Source: Prionace glauca
Taxonomy: Eukaryota; Chordata; Chondrichthyes; Carcharhiniformes; Carcharhinidae
Length of the DNA stretch: 64,000 nucleotides
Assembly (NCBI GenBank): GCA_037974335.1
Contig: CM075733.1
Span: 21,694,505 to 21,758,504 of the forward strand
Direction: 5' to 3'
Position numbers and translations under genes: made by a program. Shown piece after piece: positions 38,120-49,000 of the stretch; within the stretch, counting starts at the first letter, position 1, and each line of letters opens with the position of its first letter. A model generated the notes under the pieces. The model was not told where the DNA came from. It made no database searches and worked only from the letters and a program-made list of their open reading frames with translations.

Positions 38120-38375
38120 AGTAGCTGTGTGTGTGAGTGAGTGAGTGAGAGTAAGTGAGTGAGTGAGTGAGAATAAGTGAATGAGTGTATGATTGAGTAT
38201 GAGTGAGTGTGTGCGTGTGAGTGAGTACGTGTGTGAGAGTGAGTGAGAGAGTGAGTGTGAGTGAGAGAGTGAGTATGTGTGAGTGAGTGAGTATGTGTGA
38301 GTGAGAGTAAGTGAATGAGTGTATGAGTGAGTGAGAAGGAGTGTGTGTGTGTGTGCGCGCGTGCGTGCATGTGTG
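38120..38375 (+). repeat. Complex microsatellite of GAGT/GTGT units
   Basis: About 250 bases of imperfect gagtgagt, gagtgtgt and gtgtgcgc units. Long frames on the - strand (Thr-His-Ser repeats) follow from the repeat and are not genes. Confidence 0.92.
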
Positions 38376-38689
38376 TAAATTGGCCTTTAGAGACACACAC
38401 GGGGCAGAATTTTCCCATCTCACCCATCACGGGAATCACTGCAGACAGGACAAAAAGTCTGCTGGACAATGCAAAGACACATTGACCTCAGACAGGAATT
38501 TCAAACCTTGGGGCAAACACGGCTAGAAAATTCACCATGGGCTTCAAGGGGAAAAAAAAGTTCATTTGGTATCATTTGCAATAATATCATTTGGAAAACT
38601 AAATGTTTTTAGTGCTGGGATATCACACATTCACCCAGTAATATTAGATCTCTCTCTCTCTCACTGCTGAACTAAACTTCTTGTCATAT

Positions 38690-39450
38690 AGATTCTCCAT
38701 TACCAAGATCTAATTCTACTTCTGTAACATCACCCATCTTCACCCCACCTTAGCTCATCCATTGCCGAAACTCCATCGATGGTTTTGTTTCCTCCAAAGC
38801 TGCCTTAAAAAAGTTTGTTTATTAGTTACAAATAAGGCAATGAAGTTACTGTGAAATTCCCCTAGTCGTCACAATTCAGTGCCTATTCCGGTCAATGCAC
38901 CTAACCAGCAGGTCTTTCAGACAGTAGGAGGAAACCGGAGCACCTGGAGGAAACCCATGCAGACACAGGAAGAGCATGCAAACTCCACACAGACAGTGAC
39001 CTAAGCCAGGAATCAAACCAGGATCCCTGGCACTGTGAGGTAGCAGTGCTAACCACTGTGCCATCATAGTCAGCATCTCACCTCAAACTCTCCATAAACT
39101 TGTGGTCATCCAAAATCACTGCTGGCCATGTTTGAACACACCTGGATTCCATGATCTATGCTGACTTCGAAACCATCAATGTCTTCATCTTAAAATTCTC
39201 ACCCTTGTTTCGTAGTCTCTCCATGGCCTCATCCCTCCGTAAGTTGACAAACTTCTCCAGTCCCACTATCCTCTGAGATCTCTACACTCCTCCAATTCTG
39301 GCCTTTTGAATATCCCTGATTTCAAAACTGCGTTTTCATCAACCTAAGCTTGAATTACTTAACGAAACATTTCTGCCTCTCGGTCTAGCTATCCTCCTTT
39401 AAATTCCTTAAAATCAATCTCTTTTACTGCAAGCTTTTGGTTACCTGTCC
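38690..39450 (-). mobile_element. Dispersed LINE-like 3' region, split by a SINE
   Basis: The parts 38690-38810 and 39070-39450 carry wording (ctctccatggcctcatccct, then ctccaattctggcc) that I know as a common vertebrate retrotransposon end. The class is not settled. Confidence 0.4.
38812..39068 (-). mobile_element. SINE, HE1-like head, type-2 tail
   Basis: Full-length - strand copy (tail tttattagttacaaataagg on the + strand). Confidence 0.87.
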
Positions 39451-39738
39451 TGATGGCACAGTGGCTTTGACACAGGATTACTAATCCAAAGACCCAGTGT
39501 AATGTTTAAGCCCCACCATGGCCGATGGTGAAATTTAAATTCAATAAAAAAATCTTGGATTGAAAGTCTAATGATGGACATGAAACCATTGTCAATTATT
39601 GTTAAAACCCATCTGGCTAATGCTCTTTAGGGAAGGAAACCAGTCACTGAGCAAGACACTTGCAAAATCAAGAGCAATCAGGGATGGAGAATTAATGCTG
39701 GTCCAACCAGCGATGCCCACATCCTCTAGACTATTATA
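39450..39738 (+). mobile_element. tRNA-derived SINE, family B
   Basis: The head is ggcacagtggctttgacac. The body (gaaatttaaattcaataaa, then gattgaaagtctaatgatg) is shared with 24970 and 42628. Confidence 0.7.
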
Positions 39739-39787
39739 AAAAGAAAAAAAATATTTGCTTAAGTGGTTCAGGAAAAGATATTTGTTC

Positions 39788-39905
39788 AATAATCATAGAA
39801 TCCCAACAGTACAGAAGGAGACCATTTGGCCCCCTAAAACTAGGATCAATTTAGCATGGCCAATCAACTTAACCTGCACATCTTGAGCGTGGGAGGAAAC
39901 GGGAT
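39788..39905 (-). mobile_element. SINE fragment, type-1 tail
   Basis: Only the tail and part of the body remain (aatcccaacagtacagaagg). Confidence 0.7.
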
Positions 39906-40845
39906 GTTCCTATGAAACATTTTAAGGAGTTTTACTAAGTTAAAGGAAATATATAAATGCAAGCCGTTGTTGTCAATCGGCAGCAGAAATACAGCAGTGA
40001 GACAACCCACACAATCTACAGCCCTCCGTTCTGCATAATGACAGGTTTCTACAATGATGCCGAACAAAATGTTACACTCTTGCTGTGAAACTCCAGGAGC
40101 TCCACTGCAGTGCTGCCCACGTCAGGACAAGCTTTTAGAGAAACTCTCGTCTGCTCCCAATGTTGTGAAGTCACATTCTGGCTCCTCTGCATTTACCTGG
40201 CAAACCCAAGCTGGGTTGGGCAGGGGTGGGGGCTCAGGAGTCAGGCCCACCACCCCTGGAAACAGTGCAAAAGCAGTTTCAGTAGATGTTTGTTGACATA
40301 AGCCTGAGTAAAATCTTTATAGCATTATTTTTGATTGGCAGCTTCCACAACCTATCATCACAGTGTAGCTCACAGTTTCGTTGACAGCTTCAAGTGGTCA
40401 CAAAATATTGGCTGTCATTAATGTGGAGCTATGATTACAAATGTTTGTTTTATAACGGAATTATGTACCTGAAAGTTGTTAAATGTATTGAATGGACTTT
40501 TATCATGGAAGTTTTTTTTATTTCGTGAAGAGTGTGACAGGCACTTCTTATCATCTTATGGCTCCTGAGGTCTGCCCAAGGAACAAACTGTGTGTGTTGA
40601 CATAGAGTGTTTAAGGATGGGATCTATGAGTTGATATTAAGTTGACATTGGGACTATAAAGACCAAGGGGTTGAGTGGGGATAGTGGATAGGAATGAGTT
40701 GACAAACATTGGCATAAAAGATGGGGAGTATAGGTTTTCATGGAGGGTATGATGGCTATGGGGGAACAAGGTGGCATGGATGGGTGAAAGGGTATGAGCT
40801 AGAGACCTTTTTTTTAAATCGTCTTTACTAAAATGGGGATGAAGC
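39906..40845. other. No gene seen
   Basis: Unassigned; no supported exon. Confidence 0.5.
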
Positions 40846-40847
40846 AG

Positions 40848-41047
40848 CTTCCTGGCTTGGGTCACTGTCTGTGCAGAGTCTGTACATTCTCCCCATGTCT
40901 GCATGGGTTTTCTCCGAGTGCTCTGGGTCTCCTCCCACAGTCTGAAAAACTGAATAGGTGCCAGAGTGTAGCGACTAGGGGAATTTCACAGTAACTTCAT
41001 TTCAGTGTTAATGTAAGGCTACTTGAGACACCAATAAATAAATTTTG
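40848..41047 (+). mobile_element. SINE fragment, type-2 tail, head missing
   Basis: It begins at ggcttgggtcactgtctgtg and ends caataaataaattt. Confidence 0.8.
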
Positions 41048-41057
41048 AACTCATTTA

Positions 41058-41195
41058 GAAACATAAGAATCCCTACAGTGCAGAAGAAGATGATTGAGTC
41101 TGCCCCAACTCTCCTCAGGCCCACTTCCCTATGCAATCCTCATAACCCTGCACATTTACCATGGCCAATCCACCTAACCTACACATCTTTGAACT
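41058..41195 (-). mobile_element. SINE fragment, type-1 tail
   Basis: The - strand tail with a piece of the body (ccatggccaatccacctaac on the + strand). Confidence 0.7.
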
Positions 41196-42287
41196 TTATT
41201 GATATTTACAGACGAACAAGGAGATTGAGTGTTTGTCATGGTCTGTAAAATGTGCTAAAGCCAAACCTTCTTGCTTTTTGGTTAAATCGAGCTTGATAAT
41301 GCAAATAAATAAATGAACAAAGCTAATAAACTAAACCAATTTTTAAACTTTGAGTCAGGGGATGGTAGCACACAGTGAGATTTGTGACATTGTGATATTC
41401 TACTCTCTACGGAAGTGAACTGGTCTGTTCAACTCAGGTGTTTGAATTCTGTGATCCTGGAACTTTTAAAATTGCTCTTCTTAACGCTTTGCTTCCTTAT
41501 TAAATCAGAACAACGAGATCCTTCACATTAATTGAGAAACACGTAGATGAGTGGGAATTCTGATCAAAATTTAATAGCTAATTGACTCCCAGACACACCC
41601 TAATGTTACCTTTGTTAACAGAAAAATTAAAACTGACAAACTCTCAGATTAACGTTAGAAGCATCCTCTCCACAAATCAACGCCTAATCGCACAATGCAA
41701 AGTGATTGTTCAATGAATATATGTATAGCCTTTGTTCCTGCCCTTTCCCCTGACAATTAGCACAATGACACTTAGAGAGGCTGGGTACCTTTTTCACTCC
41801 ATTTGTCTAACATGCACAGAGAATATTAAGAATAAGAAGTAAACATATAGTCTGGGTGTGATAAATAACAAGAGATAATAAATGCTCTGTCGCAGCAATA
41901 TTTCAATACTGTAATTTTAATATGATGGCACATCATAGTATCTACAAAACGCTCCTGTTTTGATTCTAGCACAAATATCATAGTGTCACCTCCAAGTAAT
42001 ATCTATCTGCATTATATTACAAAATAATTTCCATTCCATTGATGAATTAGTCTATTTTATTGTAGTCCCTTTGATCTGTCACATAATTCGTCGAGTTTTT
42101 TAGTACATCTCCTTCTGAGACATAAATCAGTTTACATGGACTGGCAATCTGTTTAACCCTTAAGTCTCACTCCATTATTTCTTCAATTTTGACGGCTTTA
42201 AATGCTGTTTAGGTACTCGCTTCTAAAGATTAAAACAAAGTGTTAGGGATAAGTAGTTGAAGTACACTAAATCAGCCAATCTCCACC
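41196..42287. other. No gene seen
   Basis: AT-rich, mostly single-copy sequence, upstream of the receptor signal-peptide exon. Confidence 0.5.
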
Positions 42288-42622
42288 ACAAGGTGGTAAG
42301 CACTGTAGTACCAGGGACCCAGGTTCAATTCCAGCCTTCCATTATGTTCTGTGTGGAGTTTGCACGTCTTTCCCTGTGACTGTGTGGGTTTCCTCCGTGT
42401 ACCCCTGGATTTCCTCCCACGGTCCAAAGATGTGCAGGTTAGATGGATCGGCCATGCTCAATTGTTCAATGTGTGGGTTAGATAGATAGATTAGCTATGA
42501 TGGATGAGCTGGGTTGTGGGGATAGGGTAGGGGGACGAGTCTGGGTGAGATGGTCTCTTGAGAGTTGGCGCAGACTCAACGGGTCAAATGGCCTCCTTCT
42601 GCACTGTAGGGATTCTACAAGA
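42288..42622 (+). mobile_element. SINE, HE1-like, type-1 tail
   Basis: The head is damaged, box B is aggttcaattcc, and the tail is ggtcaaatggcctccttctg. Confidence 0.83.
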
Positions 42623-42627
42623 AGGGG

Positions 42628-42935
42628 AGCTGGTGGTGTGGTGATATTGACACTGGACTAGCAATCCAGGAAAACAGGGTAATGGCCAGGGGACCTGGTC
42701 TGAATCCCACCACGGCAGATGGTGGATAATCAATAAAAATCTAGAATTAAATGTCTAATGATTCCCATTGCTGGAAAAAAAATCAAATTTTCCATTAATG
42801 CCCTTTAGGGCTTTAGACTTCACCTGGTCTGGCCTACATGTGACTCCAGACCCATGACGTTGTAGCTGGCTCTGAAATCACCCAGCAAGCCACTCAAATT
42901 GTCAAGGGTTATTTGGGCTAAATAATAACATGAAG
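42628..42935 (+). mobile_element. tRNA-derived SINE, family B
   Basis: The head is ggtggtgtggtgatattgac, box B is ggtctgaatccc. It ends 70 bases before the signal-peptide exon of the receptor gene. Confidence 0.72.
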
Positions 42936-43004
42936 GAAAAGCAACAAGAGTTATCTTTCAAAACTCATTGTTTCCTTTTCTATATTTTCAGAACCTGTGA
43001 AATC

Positions 43005-43068
43005 ATGTCACTGCTGGAAAACCAAGGCATCAGGCTTTTTATTTTACTGCAAATCCTTCTCAGCGCAG
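43005..43068 (+). CDS. Receptor coding exon 1: signal peptide
   Basis: The exon encodes residues 1-21 plus the first base of codon 22. A hydrophobic core (LFILLQILL) follows a short polar start, and small residues SAG mark a likely cleavage site at the exon junction. The donor is gcag/gtgaag. The start ATG lies 13 bases after a pyrimidine-rich acceptor (ttttcag, ending 42991), which suggests a noncoding exon upstream. Reading past the donor soon meets a stop, which supports splicing here. The phase-1 end matches the next acceptor. Confidence 0.8.
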
Positions 43069-46000
43069 GTGAAGCAGCTGACAATGTTTTCTTCCAACCC
43101 ACATGAGGAAGTTACAACAATATTTTGGCTTTCTTAATCCCGTTAAATAAGATTTTATAATCGACTGCTTGAACCTGTTCAGTTTTAATAAACACATTGG
43201 TCAAACTTCCTCTTACAGGTTTCGATTAGCCCAATGTTCACGTCTAACATTTCCTGCTTTCATTTCCAGGATGGTTTTCTTTTCTTTCATAAATGCAGGC
43301 TGCAGCACTACTTTATACCACTAATTTCTTCAAAGGCTACTCTTTAAATGTGAAATTCGTCCATGGACCCATTTCAGAAACGTAGACAATGTAGAGTGCT
43401 CGATAAGCTGGTATCTGTCTGCTATATTGTAAAGTTATACACATTCCATAGGTTATTTAGTACGACTGATCGTTTTTCACGTAGATAAAGTCCTGCTGCG
43501 GGGGTTGGAAGCAGAGGCCACACTGATTTCACAGAGTCATAGAATTGCTACAGTGTAGAAGAGGCCATTCAGCCCATCAAGTCTGCAATGACTTATTAAC
43601 AGAGTATCTTACCCAAGTTCTCTCACTTCCCTGTAATCCCACATTCCCCATCACGTCCGCATGGGTTTCCTCTGGGTGCTCTGGTTTCGTCCCACACTCC
43701 AAAGATGAGTGGGTTAGGTTGATTGGCTGTACTAAATTACCCCTTACTGTCAGGGGGATTAGCAGGGTAAATATATGGGGTGTTGTCAGTACAGGCTCGA
43801 TGGGCCGAATGGTGCCTTTCTGCACTGTAGGAATTCTATGAACAAGAGGCCCCTGAGAAGATGCTGATGTGGTTTTCTTTCCAGCCAGCCTTCTACACTA
43901 TTTAGGGGTCAAAAGAGGCCCCAAAAGTGTATTCTTTTCATTTTTCAGACTTTCACTGAGTGACCTGGAAGCTGTGGGCCACAATAGGGGCTTCCAGGGA
44001 CAGAACTGGGCTGGGCAAAAAGCCTATCTCAGTGATCCAGCACTATCTTCCAGCTGGAACAAAAACAATGATATGAGAAAACAGTCCTCCAGCACTCACT
44101 TCTTACTCTCCCTCACCACCCCCCCCCACATTTATTTTCCATGCTGACTCATTGCATGATCCTGCCACCCGCTTCCCATGGTCCCCCATATTCTCCACAC
44201 CAACTTCTGCCCCTCCATTCACCCCCAGCCATGGCTGCTCATATTCTCCATGCCAACTTATGACATCCCCATGGGCCTATATAATCCCTGCGCAAATTTA
44301 ATGCCAATTAATGCCAATCCATACACTCCACCACCTATTGGTGAATCATTATTTTTTAAAGAACGCTCATTGATAAAAACTCATTCACAACATTTAATGT
44401 CCTTCAATTCCTTATAAGAACAAGCATTTGTATTCACAATTGCACTTCAAATACTTTATAAGCATTTGGGGCCGTCAATCAAACTGTGAAATGGCAGGTA
44501 CCCCACTGTGATAACAATAGGTTGTGAAATCGGTCATGCAATACTCCACTCTAGCATTCACACACTGCTGATCTTATGTTTATTTGTTAAGAGAGAGTTA
44601 CACACTGTTAGGCCTGAATTTTCACGCAGGCAGAGAGGCTCTCCTTTCGTGAAAATAATGCAGAGCCCACATCTTGTCTCTGAATCCCTGTAATGGTAAC
44701 CTTCAGGCTTATTTCAACAACTGGAAAGGACTGATTTTTTTTCTCAACATGTTTTTTATTTTTTTTCAAATGTTTAAAGGGCAGGAGATGTAAATACCTT
44801 GACAGCCCCCCCTTGATATTTCCCTTGCCAGTTCCAATGAGTTCATCCACTTTTTATGCACGCTCATACCTACTTTTCACAATCTCAAAGGGCATTTTAT
44901 TTCTCCCAAAGGGGAATTGACCACTCCCAAAGGTGCCATGGAACCAAATTCAAAAATGTACCTGACCTCTCAAAACAGGTATCCTCCCTTTCCTGAGAAT
45001 TCTGATAAGTTTAGATCGTCTCCTACATGGTTATTACGCAAAAGTCACATTTCTCACTCCCTGTTTGCTAAAACAGTATCATGGATGTCCAAACTTTGAC
45101 CCCACTGCGGAACTAGGTTCAGAGGCAAGGCTTGGAGATGGGGGCCTCTGGCACTATTTTTGCAAAGTGGGCGGGGCCTCTCCAACTGTGTGAAAATTCA
45201 GGCCTAACACTGTGTGAGTCTCTCTTAGCAAACAAACAGAAAGTGTCTGAATACTGGAGTCATCGAAATGGACTGACCCCGGATGTTAAACGGGTTGATT
45301 AGTGAGCAGGATGACGGTTTGTCAATGTTGGATGTTCCAGGTAAATTAATGATTTTGTGTTTTTTTTCGCTCCAAGGCAAAAGCCAAAACCTGACAGTTT
45401 CCCAAATGCCGTCTGCAGTCAAAGCACTAAAAGGACAGACGGTGACAATAAACTGTCTCTACAGCAACGAAAACGGAGAACAGTTGAGGATAAAATGGGG
45501 GAAAAAGGATAGTTCGCAAGCACTTTGTGATTATACCTACAATAAAAATGATGCAAAGTATACAATATGGCATTGTAAGGAACATACTAACATTACAGTG
45601 GATCTCTCAACAAGCTCATCGTCTTTAATAATCCACGACCTTCACTTAGAAGACTCCAGTGTTTATTTCTGTCAGCTTTTTATTGAAATACCTCCGCCTG
45701 CATTAATAGCAATCGGTAACGGCACACACCTCACGGTGGAAGGTGAGTTTGTTGTAGTGTCGCCCTGCAATGTAAGCTGACAGTAAAATTGAACAGTACT
45801 ACCTGTCCCTAAGATGGTGACAACACTTGAAGTAGTATTTCAGTGGCTGCATACGCTTTAGTCCTGAAAGAAGCTACGGAAATGCAAGTTCTCCCTTGTG
45901 TTTTTTTTTGTTCAATGGCACCATTTTTAACCATGTGGGAAAGAAGGCTGCTGGGAGTGAGAGATAGGGATGGGGAAGACAAAAATAAGCCAACCTGGTG

Positions 46001-49000
46001 ACACGGTGGTTAGCACCAGGAAAAATGTTTTTTTCTGGGCTCCACAGGGCCAACCTGAGCTGTAATCAGCCCCCCTTTCTTTGTTCTTTGTTCTCCAGAG
46101 GAGGTTTTAGTGAATGTCAATAGGGGGAGGAAGGAAATATTTATAGTGCCTCCTTATGTCCTCAAGGGCCTCACATCCAATGGACACAGCAAGATCCCAT
46201 TAAAAAATCAATAAGTTAAGTAATGAGTTAATTAGTTTATGACACTATTAGTTGAGGGAAAGATTGGCTTTGGTATCAGAAGAATTTACTATTTTTTTTC
46301 GCAAAGTACCGTGTGACTTTCACATCCATCAAGACAGACAGACAAGACCGTAGCTATACCTCTGACAGTGCAATCTACCCTCATTGACATGTCAGACTAA
46401 AACCCAGGTGACCAACTCCTGGAGTGTGATTGGGATGCATTTGGAATTCTGCTCCAAAGTTAATGATAGGAGTTAAGGATGAGGCTGTTGAGAATACGAA
46501 CTAATAATTTGTTGGACTTTCAAAACTCAAAAGCTCCATACTCAGACAACACTTCTAATTCTATTTAAATGTGCGTAATTTTATCACCTCAACAATATTT
46601 CAGTATTTTTCAATAATAGATTCCACAAGGGCAGAAAGCACACAGTCAAAAACCGACTCCAGAATCTTCAAAATGTTTCAAAAACAATTCTTTTCCAAAG
46701 ATTAGTAGATTTCTGATATCTGAAACATGAGATTCCGTTATCGACATAAGAATCTAGGGCCATACTTATACACCTGGCTGGAACAGGAAACAGGACCTCA
46801 TCTGTCTCTGTTGTGGTTGCATAGTTTGCTGCTCCTTTGGTCAACAGTATTATCATGATTAACAAATTTGTGACGGACATCCTTTCAATCAAACTCAAAC
46901 CAACTGTAGTTTCAATAAATCTATCACATCAAGCTGTCCACGTTAACTGCATCTTCCATTGAAATAAATAACATAAAGATGAATTCAAACTTTGACCAGG
47001 ATTCAAAGCTAAAATCATAGAAACCCTACAGTGCAGAAGGAGGCCAATTGGCCCATCAAGCCTGCACCAAACAACAATCCCACCCAGGCCCTATCCCCAT
47101 AACCTCACGTGTTTATTAGTTACCCCTGACACTAAGGGGCAATTTAGCATGGCCAATCAACCTAACCAGCACATCTTTAAACTGTGGAAGGGAACTGGAG
47201 CACCCGGAAGAGACCCACGCAGATACGGGGAGAACATGCAAACTCCAGGAGACAGTGACCCAAAGCTGGAATTGAACCCAGGTCCCTGGCACTGTGAGGC
47301 AGCAGTACTAACCACTGTGCCACCATGCCACCCTATTAACAACAATGGTAGAGGTGATTTTGACAGAATTGATCACCCCTCTCTCTGAATGTGGCACAGT
47401 CCATACAGGATGTTCAAAACCATTTTAGTAATCTGCTTGGGTTAGTTATTAAGTGGAGGGTTTCTTGGTGAGCCCAATTCAATCCAAAGGTTTTGCTTGG
47501 AGATAAATTATTTTCCATTCCCCACCCTCCAACATTCACTTTGTAACTTGTGGTTATTGTGTTTTAATTCCAACAAGTTAGGGATAATTTATCCAATTTT
47601 ATGTATAATTAAATCAAACATATTAAATCCCTCAAGCCTAAGATGTCTTTCAGAAAAACATGAAGAAAATTTGCAATCAATTTGCAGAGTTGGAACGCTT
47701 ACCAACATTTTTCCCAAGTGACAATGTTCAAACCAATTTCCCACACAACCTGGCTAGTCTGTTCTTATTTTTTATTAATGTAAGGGGACGGGTTTGGAGA
47801 CACTGAGATGGTGGCGCCTGTGCCCATTCCAACCTTAGCCCTTGATTTTGTGTTTCTTGCATTGGTTCCCACCTCGATGTCTTCCTCCTAAATCACTTCA
47901 AGGAAATCAGCAAACTCAGTCACCCACCAGCACCACCAACGTAGGAAATGGAATGGAGGCCTGAGAGGGAATCAGGAGTATTCAGACTGGGAGCAAACGG
48001 TAATCTTGATACGGTAGCACAGTGGTTAGCACTGCGGATTCACAGTGCCAGGGACCTGGGTTCGATTCCTGTCCTTGGGTCACTGTCTGTATGGAGTCTA
48101 CACATTCTCCCCATGTCTGCGTGGGTTTCCTCTGGGTGCCCCCACATTCTGAAAGATGTGCTGGTTAGGTGCATTGACCTAAACAGACTGTGGCAACCAG
48201 GGAAATTTTGCGAAAACTTCATTGGAGTGTTAATGTAAGTCATATTTGTGACTTATAAGTAAACTTTACATTTTTTTCATTCAGTAGAATCTTGAAAGAA
48301 GCAAGGGAGGGAACCAATCAGACCTTGAATCTGACAGTAGGGGTCACAGTAAGAAGTCTGACAACACCAGGTTAAAGTCCAACAGGTTAATTTGGTAGCA
48401 AACTCCACTAGCTACCAAATAAACCTGTTGGACTTTAACCTGGTATTGTCAGACTTCTTATTGTGTTTACTCCAGTCCAACGTCTGCATCTCCGCATCAT
48501 GAATAGAGGTCACAGCATGGGAGAATTTGATAAATGGCTGGGGAATTCAGGTCAGCCAAATATAACTTTTAAAAATGTCTGTGGTTAGCTTTTAAACACA
48601 GCTCTTGCCACAGACATAAACTCACAAAGTAATGGTTGATGGAAAGAGGAGAAAAACGTGACAGGCTGAGTGAAGATTGGAAATGAAAGGTATAACTTGT
48701 TACGATTTATTTTCAGCTTCTCCCACTGTCCAGTTAAGAGCAGAGACTTTGCCTTACCCTCATGAGGGTATACAGCTAATCTGCACCTCACTGGAGTTCT
48801 ACCCTGAGAACATTCAAGTGTCCTGGTTTCAGGATGGACAGTTGATCATCAATGGCCCCAAGAATGGGAGGCTCAGTGCGAACACTGATGGTTCATTCTC
48901 CTTTACAAGCTTCCTGAATCTTTCTCTATTTGACTGGAATGGAGGCGGGAATTATTCCTGTCAAGTGAACCACTCAACACTGTCTGCACCCATCACTGAA

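Noticed and set aside
38076-38469. Two long - strand frames rich in Thr-His-Ser repeats
   Set aside because: They are readings of the GAGT/GTGT microsatellite in different phases, with no domain or splice context.
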